Shown here in pieces: positions 44,840 through 54,147 of a stretch of DNA of 64,000 nt; position 1 is the stretch's first letter; each line of letters starts with the position of its first letter. The notes under the pieces are model-generated. The model was not told where the DNA came from and made no database searches. It saw nothing but the letters and a program-made list of their open reading frames with translations. The DNA lies in NCBI RefSeq assembly GCF_017347585.1, contig NZ_AP024480.1:1758001-1822000 (forward strand), in the 5' to 3' direction. Origin of the DNA: Caldicellulosiruptor diazotrophicus (GTDB lineage: Bacteria; Bacillota; Thermoanaerobacteria; Caldicellulosiruptorales; Caldicellulosiruptoraceae). A program made the translations under genes and the position numbers.

Positions 44840-47311
44840 TTATATACCAAGTCTATTTGTCCTTAAAATCTCATTTGTTGTGAAGTTGTTCTTTGGCACA
44901 TGACCTTTGAGCGGCATAATCCTCTCATGGATTGCATCAATGATCCAGTCAGCCTGCGGGAAGAAATAGTTTTCAAATTCGTATGCAGGTACAATCCAGT
45001 TTTTAGAACCAACTACAACAGGTGGCGCGTCAAGATAGTCAAATGCGAGGTCGGCAATTGTTGCTGCCATGTCTTTCAAAATTGAGCCCCTTGCACATGC
45101 GTCAGAAGCCAGCACAATTTTCCCTGTTTTTTTGACAGATTCAATCACCTTCTCATAGTTAAAAGGTACGAGCGACCGCGCATCAATGATTTCAGCACTA
45201 ACACCATACTTTTCTTCCAAGATTTTGGCTGCATCAAGTGCTCTGTACAGTGTTGCTCCAACTGTCAGGATTGTAATGTCCTTACCTTCTTTTTTGATAT
45301 CAGGTTCGCCAATTGGAACCTCATAATATCCTTCCGGTACGCCTTCTTTGTGGAAAAGCTCTCCAATGTCATACAGTCTTTGGCTTTCAAAAAAAATCAC
45401 TGGGTCTGTGGAAGACAGTGCGCTGTTCATAAGACCTTTTGCATCGTAAGGTGTTGCTGGGAATACAACTTTAAGTCCAGGAATGTGAGAGACAATAGAA
45501 GACCAGTCCTGTGAGTGCTGTGCACCATATTTTGAACCAACAGAAACCCTCACAACAACAGGCATTTTCAATGTCCCTGCGCTCATTGCCTGCCATTTTG
45601 CAAGCTGATTGAATATCTCATCCCCTGCTCTTCCGATAAAATCACAGTACATTATCTCCACAACAACCCTACCACCACACATCCCATATCCAACTGCAGA
45701 CCCAACTATTGCACCTTCTGAGATACAGGTGTTAAACAGTCTGTGGTATGGGAGCGACTCAGTAAGTCCTCTGTAGACCGCAAAAGCTCCGCCCCAGTCG
45801 CGCAAGTCTTCTCCGTATGAGATAAGTGTTGGATCTGTGTAGAACTTGTCAAGCAGCGCTTCAAATATTGCATCTCTGAGATTGAACACCTTTGCCTTTG
45901 GAACAGGTTTCCCGTCAACAATTCCTACTCTTATTTTGTTTTTTATCTGTTTTACACGCGGATTTTCTTCTTTTGGAATCAAAACCTCAGGAGTTCTGTC
46001 TTCCATCTTCTCAATCTTCTGGTTTGAGAACATATATCTTGCTATACCATCAGGGTCTTTCACAAGATTTATTCTTGGCGAAACATTTTCATCAACAGCA
46101 AGAGCACATATCTTTGTTATAAGATCTTTCACATAGCTTTGAATCTCCTCTATCTTTTCTTCTGTCATAACACCTGCTTTGATTAACTCATCCTTATAAG
46201 TTACAACTGGGTCTTGAGCTGCCCATGCCTCAATCTCCTCTTTTGTCCTGTAAGAAGATGAATCAGATGGAGAATGACCTGTGAGCCTGTATGTGACAAT
46301 GTCCAAAAGTACCGGGCCTTGTTTTTGTTGCAGCAGGTATTTCTTTCTCTTCATTGCATCAATTACAGCCAGTGGATTGTAGCCATCAACACGCTCAGCA
46401 TGCATCTGCTCAGGGTTAACGCCTGCTCCGACTCTTGCAAGCATGTCATATCCCATTGTCTCGCCGCGTGTCTGCCCGCCCATAGCATATTGATTGTCCA
46501 TAAAATTGAAGATTATTGGAAGACCACCTCTGTATTCATCATCCCACAATTTTTTGTATTGGTCCATTGAAGCAAGGCACATAGCCTCCCATACAGGTCC
46601 ACACGCCATCGAACCATCGCCAATATTGACAACAACAATGCCATTTTTCTTATTGATTTTCTTAAACAAAGCTGCTCCTACTGCAATGTCAGCAGACCCG
46701 CCAACAATTGCATTGTTCGGGTAAATTCCAAATGGTGGGAAGAACACATGCATAGACCCGCCAAGCCCTTTTTGAAAGCCTGTTTCTCTTCCAAATATCT
46801 CGGCAAGCGTGCCATACAAGAAAAAGTTGACTGCAAGTTCTTTAATGCTTGAGATATTTTTTAAGTTTTCTTCCACAACTCTAAGTATTGCTCCATTAAA
46901 ATAACTTTCCATAATTTTTAAAAGCTCATTGTCACTGAGCTTTTCAATTGTTGAAAGGCCCTTAGCAATAACCTCTCCATGACTTCTATGTGAACCAAAT
47001 ATAAAGTCATCTTTATCAAGCACAAAAGCCTGGCCCACCGCTGCTGCTTCCTGACCAATCGACAGGTGTGCCGGTCCCGGGTAGTCATACTTTATTCCAT
47101 TGTACTTCCCAGTCGTTTTTATTAAAGAGAGCATTGTTTCAAATTCGCGGATTATAAGCATGTCTCTGTAAATTCTAATCAGCTGGTCATCCGAAAAGTT
47201 TTGTCTCTCCTCTTCTAAGGTTTTGTTATACTGGTTTACAGGAATATCAAAAAATTTTATCCAGCCACTTTTTCTTACCTCGTTCGGGTCAATAAACTGT
47301 GACTTTGGCAT
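44840..47311 (-). CDS. Thiamine-dependent 2-oxoacid/acetoin dehydrogenase E1, alpha-beta fusion
   Basis: An 823-residue fusion of the E1 alpha and beta subunits, from ATG 47311 behind GGGGGAGG. Alpha half (about residues 45-430): [12 protein letters not shown], the ThDP motif [13 protein letters not shown] ending in [11 protein letters not shown], and the [10 protein letters not shown] phosphorylation-loop-like stretch. Beta half (about 480-820): [29 protein letters not shown] and [15 protein letters not shown]. It decarboxylates a 2-oxo acid, or cleaves an acetoin-like ketone, passing the acyl group to E2 lipoate. The substrate is not readable. Last of the E2-E3-E1 set, upstream of deoR and rhaA. 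Confidence 0.88.
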   Translation of the reverse strand: MPKSQFIDPNEVRKSGWIKFFDIPVNQYNKTLEEERQNFSDDQLIRIYRDMLIIREFETMLSLIKTTGKYNGIKYDYPGPAHLSIGQEAAAVGQAFVLDKDDFIFGSHRSHGEVIAKGLSTIEKLSDNELLKIMESYFNGAILRVVEENLKNISSIKELAVNFFLYGTLAEIFGRETGFQKGLGGSMHVFFPPFGIYPNNAIVGGSADIAVGAALFKKINKKNGIVVVNIGDGSMACGPVWEAMCLASMDQYKKLWDDEYRGGLPIIFNFMDNQYAMGGQTRGETMGYDMLARVGAGVNPEQMHAERVDGYNPLAVIDAMKRKKYLLQQKQGPVLLDIVTYRLTGHSPSDSSSYRTKEEIEAWAAQDPVVTYKDELIKAGVMTEEKIEEIQSYVKDLITKICALAVDENVSPRINLVKDPDGIARYMFSNQKIEKMEDRTPEVLIPKEENPRVKQIKNKIRVGIVDGKPVPKAKVFNLRDAIFEALLDKFYTDPTLISYGEDLRDWGGAFAVYRGLTESLPYHRLFNTCISEGAIVGSAVGYGMCGGRVVVEIMYCDFIGRAGDEIFNQLAKWQAMSAGTLKMPVVVRVSVGSKYGAQHSQDWSSIVSHIPGLKVVFPATPYDAKGLMNSALSSTDPVIFFESQRLYDIGELFHKEGVPEGYYEVPIGEPDIKKEGKDITILTVGATLYRALDAAKILEEKYGVSAEIIDARSLVPFNYEKVIESVKKTGKIVLASDACARGSILKDMAATIADLAFDYLDAPPVVVGSKNWIVPAYEFENYFFPQADWIIDAIHERIMPLKGHVPKNNFTTNEILRTNRLGI

Positions 47312-47337
47312 CTTTAAACCAACCTCCCCCACAAATT

Positions 47338-48702
47338 CTATAGCTCAAATATGACCTCTCTTACGATTTCGCTAACCGTCGGATGTGGAAATACAATATC
47401 TTTTATATCTTCAACTCTCAGTTGCATCTCAATCATCACACCAACACCGAAAATTATTTCTGAGCTGTAGTTTCCTATCATGTGACAGCCAAGTATTGTT
47501 CTCTTCTTTCTATCAATCAATATTTTGCAAAGCCCGTCAAATTCTTCATTTTCGGCAACAAACCTTCCACTGTAAAGCATAGGAAGTTTTACAACTTCAT
47601 ATTCCAAAGCTTTTTCTTTTGCCGACTCTTCGCTCTCGCCCACCCATGCAACCTCCGGGTTTGTATATACAACAGAAGGAATAGAATTGTAGTTCACCTT
47701 CATCCTTCTTCCAAGCATATTCCATACAGCAACCTCTGCTTCTCTGTACGCTGTGTGAGCAAGCATGAGCTTTCCATTTACATCCCCCGCAGCATACACC
47801 TCTTGAACATTTGTCTTCATTCTCTCATCTGTTTTTATACACTCTTTTTCAACCTCAACTCCTATGTTTTCAAGTCCAAACCCTGTTATATTTGGTCTTC
47901 TTCCGACGCTCAGCAAAACTTTCTCTGCCTCTTTTTCGAAGATCTTTCCATCTTTTTCATACACCACTTTTCGGTCATCAATTTTAGTAACTCTTGCTGA
48001 AAGTTCAAACTCAACTCCCTTTTTCTTGTATGCTTCAAGCAGTATATTCGAAATTTCCCTGTCCATGCCGCCGCCAATGTGGTCAAGCATTTCAATCACA
48101 GTCACTTTTGAACCTGCCGAATTGAAATATGACGCCATCTCAAGCCCAACAATTCCCCCACCAATCACAACCATCGATGCTGGAACACTTTCAATCTCAA
48201 GAATTTCTCTGTTGGTCAGCACAAAACCTTTTTCAAGCCCCTCTTTCACGCCCTCAATTGGTGGAATGAAAGGCGAAGAACCGGTGGCAATCAAAAGCCT
48301 ATCTGTAGCAAATTCTTTATCGCCCACCGCTACAATATATCCTTTGCTGTTTCTTCCCAAAATCTCTCCATGGCCGCTGAGTATTTCAGCACCGCTTTTT
48401 CTGAGCTTACTTTTTATTCCTGTCACAAGAGTTTTTATTACTTTGTCTTTTCTTTCAAGCACCTTTTTATGGTTTAACGTGATATTTTTTACTTCAACAC
48501 CATATTTAAAACCATGCTTTGCCCCTTCTAAAATCTTTGCACTGTACAGTAAAGTCTTTGTAGGAATACAGCCTTCATTGAGACAAACACCGCCCAAATA
48601 CCTTTCTTCTATCAAGAGCGTTTTAAGTCCTCCTTTTGAAGCCCTTTCCGCTGCCAGATACCCCGCAGGTCCACCACCTATGATTATAAGGTCGTATTTC
48701 AT
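47338..48702 (-). CDS. Dihydrolipoyl dehydrogenase (E3)
   Basis: A 454-residue flavoprotein that reoxidises the E2 lipoate with NAD+. FAD motif [13 protein letters not shown] (residues 8-20), redox-active disulfide [14 protein letters not shown] (C-x4-C, about 38-51), NAD site [12 protein letters not shown], second FAD motif YAAGDVNG, and C-terminal HPTVSE with the catalytic His-Glu. It lies between E2 (25 bases upstream) and E1 (26 bases downstream) and is dedicated to this complex. Confidence 0.93.
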   Translation of the reverse strand: MKYDLIIIGGGPAGYLAAERASKGGLKTLLIEERYLGGVCLNEGCIPTKTLLYSAKILEGAKHGFKYGVEVKNITLNHKKVLERKDKVIKTLVTGIKSKLRKSGAEILSGHGEILGRNSKGYIVAVGDKEFATDRLLIATGSSPFIPPIEGVKEGLEKGFVLTNREILEIESVPASMVVIGGGIVGLEMASYFNSAGSKVTVIEMLDHIGGGMDREISNILLEAYKKKGVEFELSARVTKIDDRKVVYEKDGKIFEKEAEKVLLSVGRRPNITGFGLENIGVEVEKECIKTDERMKTNVQEVYAAGDVNGKLMLAHTAYREAEVAVWNMLGRRMKVNYNSIPSVVYTNPEVAWVGESEESAKEKALEYEVVKLPMLYSGRFVAENEEFDGLCKILIDRKKRTILGCHMIGNYSSEIIFGVGVMIEMQLRVEDIKDIVFPHPTVSEIVREVIFEL

Positions 48703-48727
48703 CTAAGTTTTCACCCTTTCTTCAGAA

Positions 48728-50089
48728 TCAGAGTGCCAAAAGCAAATCAAAGTTTTCTAAAAGCTCCTTTAAATCCTTCAAAAACCTTGCTGCATCGGCT
48801 CCATCTAATGCCCTGTGGTCAAATGTTAGTGATAGCCCCATTGCAGGATAGAACTTTATATGTCCATCTTCTTCCTTAGGCCTTTGGACAATTGTATTTA
48901 CACCCAAAATCCCTGTCTGAGGAGGATTTAGGACAGGCGTAAAACTTTCTATGCCAAAGCTTCCTAAGTTAGTGACAGTGAATGTTGCTCCTTTCAAAAG
49001 GTCTGGTGAGATTGTTCCTTTTTTGCAAAGGCCAATTAGCTCCTTTGCTTCTTTTGAGATTTGACTCAAACTCTTTTGGTTACAATTGAATATTGTTGGT
49101 ACCATAAGACCACGCTCTGTGTCAACTGCAAACCCAAGATGAACATTCTTGAAATATCTCATTTTATCATCCAAAAAATGGCTATTGAGCAACTTATGTT
49201 TTGGTAAAACCCTTGAGACAGCAAAAAGGATTACATCGTTTATTGTGATATCCTCAAGTCCCAGTTTTTCTCTGTTTTCTTTTACTTTCTTTCTAAACTC
49301 AAGGACTTTACTTGCATCAAATGATGTATGTAATGTCAGCTGAGCTGTTGTGGTAAGTGATAGATACATAGCCTTTGCGATAGCCTTTCTGATGTTAGAT
49401 AGCGGCACATCTTCATATTCTACATTCTGCCCAGAAGACTCAGAAGTTTTTGAGACATAGCTTTCCTGCTTTGCCCTTTCAATGTCAAAAGTTGTAATTC
49501 TACCACCAATGCCAGTTGGATCTAAAACTTCAACATCTTCAATTTCTTTTGCTTCCTGCTTTGCCGCACTTGTGAACACAGGCCCTGACTCAAAAAGTTT
49601 TAAAATGTCTCTTTCAATTATTCTTCCGTCCGGTCCTGAAGGTTTTGCAAACCTAAAATCAACATTTAACTTTTCAGCTAAGTTCTTTGCCCTGGGCGAA
49701 ATTTTTATTTTCCCTTCAATTGGAGAATAGTGCTTTGAAATTTCTGTTTGAGTTTCCATCGGGACGTCTTGCTCAGCTGTCTGCAAATGTGAGATGTGAT
49801 CTTTTTGATCTTCCAAGAAGGTCTTTGGATTGAACTTAAGTACATCCTCACCAGGTTCACCAATCACACACACATTTGTCAAGACAGGAACCTCTTCACC
49901 CTCTTCAAAGAAGATGTCAAGAAGCACACCACTTACCTTTGCCTCCTCATCAAAGCTTGCCTTGTCGGTCTCATAAGAAAATAAAAGGTCGCCAACCTCA
50001 ACCTTATCACCTTTTTTCTTGTGCCACTTTGTAATTATACAGCTTTCAACAGTCTGCCCTTGCTTGGGCATTATTACAGGTGTTGCCAT
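48728..50089 (-). CDS. Dihydrolipoamide acyltransferase (E2)
   Basis: A 453-residue E2 core. Lipoyl domain at residues 1-80 with the lipoylated Lys in YETDKASFDE (about 43). A peripheral-subunit-binding domain (ISPRAKNLAEKLNVD to GPDGRIIERDILK, about 130-165) is followed by a second, half-length copy (LDPTGIGGRITTFDIERA), then the catalytic domain (about 220-453) with FDHRALDGADAARF. The second half-copy is unusual. First gene of the E2-E3-E1-deoR-rhaA operon, behind GGAGG and a clear promoter. Acyl specificity unknown. Confidence 0.9.
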   Translation of the reverse strand: MATPVIMPKQGQTVESCIITKWHKKKGDKVEVGDLLFSYETDKASFDEEAKVSGVLLDIFFEEGEEVPVLTNVCVIGEPGEDVLKFNPKTFLEDQKDHISHLQTAEQDVPMETQTEISKHYSPIEGKIKISPRAKNLAEKLNVDFRFAKPSGPDGRIIERDILKLFESGPVFTSAAKQEAKEIEDVEVLDPTGIGGRITTFDIERAKQESYVSKTSESSGQNVEYEDVPLSNIRKAIAKAMYLSLTTTAQLTLHTSFDASKVLEFRKKVKENREKLGLEDITINDVILFAVSRVLPKHKLLNSHFLDDKMRYFKNVHLGFAVDTERGLMVPTIFNCNQKSLSQISKEAKELIGLCKKGTISPDLLKGATFTVTNLGSFGIESFTPVLNPPQTGILGVNTIVQRPKEEDGHIKFYPAMGLSLTFDHRALDGADAARFLKDLKELLENFDLLLAL

Positions 50090-50155
50090 CTCAAAAAAAC
50101 CTCCATTTGAGCTGTTTATTTATTTCTCAATACTTGATATATTTTTTCAGATACT

Positions 50156-50211
50156 TTGTTAATTTTGTTCATTTTCAATTCAATAATATCATTTTGTTTG
50201 TTTTTTGTCAA
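50156..50211 (-). promoter_or_regulatory. Promoter of the E2-E3-E1-deoR-rhaA operon, with direct repeats
   Basis: Minus strand TTGACA (50206-50211), 17-base spacer, TATTAT (50183-50188). Just downstream, over the likely start point, the plus strand shows TTGTTAATT and TTGTTCATT as a 9-base-period direct repeat (50156-50173), a possible operator. Confidence 0.7.
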
Positions 50212-50239
50212 TGTTATTTTGATTATTGTATTTTTAATT

Positions 50240-51115
50240 TTATATTTTGCGTATATTTTCAATTATATCTTTTGCATTCTCTGCCATATATGAACTTCTC
50301 ACAAGAGGACCTGACATAACAAACTTAAATCCAATTGAAATTGCAAATTCTTTGTACTCTTCAAAGACATCTGGATGAACAAACTCAACAACAGGATGGT
50401 GATTCTTGGAAGGGGATAGGTATTGTCCTATTGTTACAAAATCACACTCTGCTTTCCTTAAGTCTTCAAGCGCCTTTTTAACTTCATCTTTTGTCTCACC
50501 AAGTCCAACCATGATACCCGATTTTGTAAATATATTCTTATCAATCTCTTTTACCATCCTCAAGACATCAAGCGACCTTTTATAACTTGCCAAAGGTCTT
50601 ACGCAGGGATATAACCTTTCGATGGTCTCTATGTTGTGTGCAACAACATCAGGTGAAGCTTCTACAACCTTTGAAACTGATTCAAAACTACCTTTAAAGT
50701 CAGGAATTAGAACCTCAATCTTTGTGTGTGGGCTTTTTCCTTTTATGCTTCTTATGCACTCTGCAAAGTGAAAAGCTCCTCCATCTGGCAAATCATCCCT
50801 TGTAACAGAGGTTATAACAACATACTTTAGTCCCAATGCACCTACAGCATTTGCAACCATCTTAGGCTCATCACTATTTAACTTCACAGGTTTCCCTTTC
50901 TTGACATCACAAAATGTGCAGTTTCTTGTGCATACATCTCCCATAATCAAAAAAGTAGCAGTTTTTTTTGAAAAGCACTCATAAATGTTTGGACACTGAG
51001 CTTCTTCACACACCGTGTGAAGAGAAAACATTTTTAAAATTTCTATGACATCATCTATTTTTTGATCTGCCTTTACTCTTATCTTAAGCCAATCAGGCTT
51101 TTTTAGATAGCTCAT
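50240..51115 (-). CDS. lipA: Lipoyl synthase
   Basis: A 291-residue radical-SAM enzyme that inserts two sulfurs into octanoyl-E2. Auxiliary cluster cysteines CEEAQCPNIYEC (residues about 36-47), radical-SAM cluster CTRNCTFCDV (about 62-71) and the C-terminal RSSYMAE serine ligand are all present. It overlaps lipB by ATGA. Placement beside E1-E2-E3 suggests that lipoate is made for this complex. Confidence 0.96.
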   Translation of the reverse strand: MSYLKKPDWLKIRVKADQKIDDVIEILKMFSLHTVCEEAQCPNIYECFSKKTATFLIMGDVCTRNCTFCDVKKGKPVKLNSDEPKMVANAVGALGLKYVVITSVTRDDLPDGGAFHFAECIRSIKGKSPHTKIEVLIPDFKGSFESVSKVVEASPDVVAHNIETIERLYPCVRPLASYKRSLDVLRMVKEIDKNIFTKSGIMVGLGETKDEVKKALEDLRKAECDFVTIGQYLSPSKNHHPVVEFVHPDVFEEYKEFAISIGFKFVMSGPLVRSSYMAENAKDIIENIRKI

Positions 51116-51822
51116 CTTTCCATACCTTCTTGTGTTTGAATTTTTAGCAAATTGAAAAGCTCTTCTTTGTCCAAGATATTTAAACTCCTGCCGAAAACCT
51201 TTCCAAAATAAGTCTGAACCTTATCAACCACATCTTCAAACCGAATTGTGCTTCCAATCAGTCTTTCTAAGGATGTAACACCTCTATCTTTCAGTCCGCA
51301 CGGAACAATCCATGAAAAGTGTTCAAGATCTGTATTTACATTGAAAGCAAACCCGTGCATGGTCACCCACTTTTTAACTGCTATACCTATAGCAACTATC
51401 TTGTCATTGCCAACCCAAACACCCGTGTATTTATCTTCATCCCTGTGCGCTTCAACATCATATTGGTCTTTTAAAAGCCTTATAAAAACCTCTTCTAAAA
51501 GATACACAAACTTTTTTATATCTCTATCTGTCAAAGCCAAATCAAAAATTGGGTATCCTACAAGCTGACCAGGACCGTGGTATGTCACATCCCCACCACG
51601 GCTTACCTCAAACACCTCGACATCCATTTTCTCTAAAAATTCCTCTGACACAAGTATGTTATTCCTACTGCCACGTCTTCCTATTGTGATAACAGGTGGA
51701 TGTTCAAGCAACAGCAGTGTGTCACCAATCTTCTTTTCAACCCTCAAAGACCAAATGCTCTCTTGAATTGAAAGAGATTCCTGATAGTCTACCTTTTCTA
51801 AATAACAAACATTTATACACAC
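51112..51822 (-). CDS. lipB: Octanoyl-(acyl carrier protein):protein octanoyltransferase
   Basis: About 236 residues from a GTG at 51822 preceded by AAAGGAAG; a longer frame to 51858 is possible. It transfers octanoate from ACP to lipoyl domains. Signatures: RGGDVTYHGPGQLVGYP (substrate loop), the catalytic Lys in AVKKWVTMHGFAFNV and the catalytic Cys in WIVPCGLKDRGVTS. Coupled to lipA downstream and 10-46 bases after the SorE-like dehydrogenase gene, so the three form one transcript. Confidence 0.94.
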   Translation of the reverse strand: MCINVCYLEKVDYQESLSIQESIWSLRVEKKIGDTLLLLEHPPVITIGRRGSRNNILVSEEFLEKMDVEVFEVSRGGDVTYHGPGQLVGYPIFDLALTDRDIKKFVYLLEEVFIRLLKDQYDVEAHRDEDKYTGVWVGNDKIVAIGIAVKKWVTMHGFAFNVNTDLEHFSWIVPCGLKDRGVTSLERLIGSTIRFEDVVDKVQTYFGKVFGRSLNILDKEELFNLLKIQTQEGMER

Positions 51823-51867
51823 TTTGCATATCTTCCTTTCATCATTGCCAATATACAATTTTAACTG

Positions 51868-53133
51868 TCAAATCTTTTTAGCATTCTCTAAAAGAAAATC
51901 TTCTGCCTCTTTGCACCAAAGACCATTATTTCTTTCAACAATCTTTGCAAGCTCTGCAAAAAGAGGATTTTCTTTGCCTTTTTCTTTGAAATCTTCTATT
52001 GCCACAAGTTCAAGCTCTATGTTTGTGTATATAAGCTTTTTTCCGCCAGGGATTTTGGGAAGATTTAGAGTTGTTTGCGCTACACAATTGAGCCCTCCAA
52101 TATGAGTAATCATTGCAGCGGGGTTGACGATACCTTTTGCCATCAAATCAAGCGCTTCAATCATGTCATCGGTATTGCCACCACTTGTTCCAACAACGTG
52201 CGTTGAGTTGTAATGGACATTGTAAAAGTTCAAAAGTGCTGAAAAATTGGGGTCGCTCGGTCCTGCAAAAAAGTTTAGGCACCCATCTCTTGCAAGAATT
52301 TTATCTGCAAGTTCAACAAGTTCTCTGACTGGAGCAAAGACAAAAACATCGTCAAAGCCTCTGCCATCAGTAAATGAAAGAAGATAATTCTCAACATCAT
52401 CTATATTGGCAGTATTGACATAATAAAGGTCAACACCATGCTTTTTAGCATCTTCTTGAGTATATATTGAGGCTGCTCTATCTAACCTTTCCTGGTTTAT
52501 ATCTGTCACAACAAGCAGCTTTGGTGGTTTAGGGCCGTGCACAGCATAGTCAATAGCACCAAGGCCCATTGGACCAGCACCTGCTAAGATTGCCATAAAA
52601 CCATTTTCCAATGTACCCATTATGTGTATATACTTGCCTTGCTGTGTGTGATAGCTTGCATGAAATGCACCAATAATGCACGACATTGGCTCTGCGAGTG
52701 AGCCGTAAAAAAAAGCATCACCCTCATATTTTAAAAGACAGTTTTGTTCCATCACCTCATTGGGAATAATGATGTATGTTGCATCACCACCAATGTACTG
52801 AAACGAATAGCCTGGCGCTGCATATGGATTGTCTTTGAGATTCAGCGCAGGCTGAACCGTGAATTTGTCACCTGGCTTGAATTTATCCTGCCACTTTTTA
52901 CCTACCTCTACTATCTGCCCACAAAATTCATGACCTATTATAACAGGGTTTTTATCTATGTCTTTTGGTACTCTTTTGTGGTCACTTCCTTGAATTGCTG
53001 CCTTATAAGAAGACATACAAAGACTATCAGAAATTACTTTTGCCAGGATTTCATCTTCTCTTATTGGTGGAAGTTCAAATTCTTCAAGTCTCAAATCGTT
53101 TTTGCCATATAATCTCACAGCTTTTGTCTTCAT
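51868..53133 (-). CDS. Zinc-dependent dehydrogenase, L-sorbose-1-phosphate reductase (SorE)-like
   Basis: A 421-residue medium-chain dehydrogenase. The sequence DSLCMSSYKAAIQGSDHKR followed by VIIGHEFCGQIVEVGKKW, and SLAEPMSCIIGAFHASYHT further on, is what I recall of SorE, which reduces L-sorbose-1-phosphate to glucitol-6-phosphate. Zinc ligands Cys (DSLCMS) and His-Glu (GHEF) are present; the structural-zinc loop is absent. Nucleotide site AGAGPMGLGAIDYAV. It leads the transcript sorE-like-lipB-lipA, behind AAAGGAGG and an operator-like palindrome. The natural substrate here may be another ketose-phosphate, for example from rhamnose or fucose. Confidence 0.75.
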   Translation of the reverse strand: MKTKAVRLYGKNDLRLEEFELPPIREDEILAKVISDSLCMSSYKAAIQGSDHKRVPKDIDKNPVIIGHEFCGQIVEVGKKWQDKFKPGDKFTVQPALNLKDNPYAAPGYSFQYIGGDATYIIIPNEVMEQNCLLKYEGDAFFYGSLAEPMSCIIGAFHASYHTQQGKYIHIMGTLENGFMAILAGAGPMGLGAIDYAVHGPKPPKLLVVTDINQERLDRAASIYTQEDAKKHGVDLYYVNTANIDDVENYLLSFTDGRGFDDVFVFAPVRELVELADKILARDGCLNFFAGPSDPNFSALLNFYNVHYNSTHVVGTSGGNTDDMIEALDLMAKGIVNPAAMITHIGGLNCVAQTTLNLPKIPGGKKLIYTNIELELVAIEDFKEKGKENPLFAELAKIVERNNGLWCKEAEDFLLENAKKI

Positions 53134-53159
53134 TTTTATATCCTCCTTTATAAATCAAA

Positions 53160-53222
53160 ATCTTATCTATAACATTAGGGTTGTTATAAGATAATGATAA
53201 TATATCTTAGCCAAAAAATCAA
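53160..53222 (-). promoter_or_regulatory. Promoter and operator-like palindrome of the SorE-like gene
   Basis: Minus strand TTGATT (53217-53222), 17-base spacer, TATCAT (53194-53199). Directly downstream, over the likely start point, ATCTTAT (53160-53166) and ATAAGAT (53186-53192) form an inverted repeat, a typical repressor position. Confidence 0.45.
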
Positions 53223-53249
53223 TAAAGTCAAAAATAAATCAAATTGATA

Positions 53250-53279
53250 TAGACATAAACACAACATATATTGTATAAT
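53250..53279 (+). promoter_or_regulatory. Promoter of the SDR-PHP transcript
   Basis: TAGACA (53250-53255), 18-base spacer, TATAAT (53274-53279). ACAA-N6-TTGT (53261-53274) spans the spacer and may be an operator half. Confidence 0.5.
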
Positions 53280-53339
53280 TAATTGTAGACAAAGCAAAAA
53301 GACAACATGTTAAAACAATATCAAAGGGGGTATTATAAT

Positions 53340-54119
53340 ATGTACTGCAAACGATTAGAAGGACAGGTTGCGATTGTTACAGGGGCTGCCCAGGGGCTTG
53401 GCGAGGCTTTAGCAAGAAGACTTGACAAAGAAGGATGCAAGGTTGTTGTTGCAGATATAAACATCGAAGGTGCTCAAAAAGTTGCAAGTGAGTTGTCTTG
53501 TGCCATTGCTGTAAAGTGTGATGTTACAAACGAACAAGATGTCGAAGCAATGGTTGACAAGACAATTGAAACTTTTGGCCAGCTTGATTTGATGGTCGCA
53601 AATGCCGGAATACTTATTGCAAAACCTATCACAGAATTTTCACTTGCTGAGTGGAAAAAGGTAATCGATGTAAACCTCATTGGATATTTCTTGTGTGCAA
53701 GAGCCGCAGCAAGAGTGATGATTCCACGCCGAAAAGGAAATATAATCCAGATAAATAGTAAGTCTGGAAAGAAAGGATCATACAAAAACTCCGCATACTC
53801 TGCATCAAAGTTTGGTGGTATTGGTCTTACCCAGAGCTTGGCACTTGAGCTTGCAGAGTACGGGATTAGAGTAAATGCTATATGCCCGGGAAATTTGCTT
53901 GACTCACCTTTGTGGGTAAACAGCCTTTATGAGCAGTACTCCAAAAATCAGGGACTTACACCAGAACAGATAAGAGAAAAGTATTTGAGCCAGGTACCTT
54001 TAAGGCGTGCATGCACATATGACGATGTTGCAAACGTGTTAGTATTTTTAGCATCTGATGAGGCAAGCTACATGACAGGGCAGGCTATAAATGTAACAGG
54101 TGGTCAGGAAATGAGATAA
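53340..54119 (+). CDS. Short-chain dehydrogenase, sorbitol-6-phosphate 2-dehydrogenase (SrlD)-like
   Basis: A 259-residue SDR from the ATG at 53340, behind AAAGGGGG. Cofactor motif TGAAQGLGEAL (residues about 12-22), NAG at about 87-89, catalytic Ser in QINSKSGKKGS and Y-x3-K in YSASKFGGIGLTQS, and a C-terminal TGQAINVTGGQEM. The stretch from INSKSGK to TQSLALELAEYGI is close to what I recall of SrlD/GutD, which oxidises glucitol-6-phosphate to fructose-6-phosphate. Divergent from the SorE-like gene; together they could convert a ketose-1-phosphate through a polyol phosphate. Specificity unproven. Confidence 0.78.
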   Translation: MYCKRLEGQVAIVTGAAQGLGEALARRLDKEGCKVVVADINIEGAQKVASELSCAIAVKCDVTNEQDVEAMVDKTIETFGQLDLMVANAGILIAKPITEFSLAEWKKVIDVNLIGYFLCARAAARVMIPRRKGNIIQINSKSGKKGSYKNSAYSASKFGGIGLTQSLALELAEYGIRVNAICPGNLLDSPLWVNSLYEQYSKNQGLTPEQIREKYLSQVPLRRACTYDDVANVLVFLASDEASYMTGQAINVTGGQEMR

Positions 54120-54147
54120 ATCTTGAAAAAGGAGAAAGATTTGAAAC

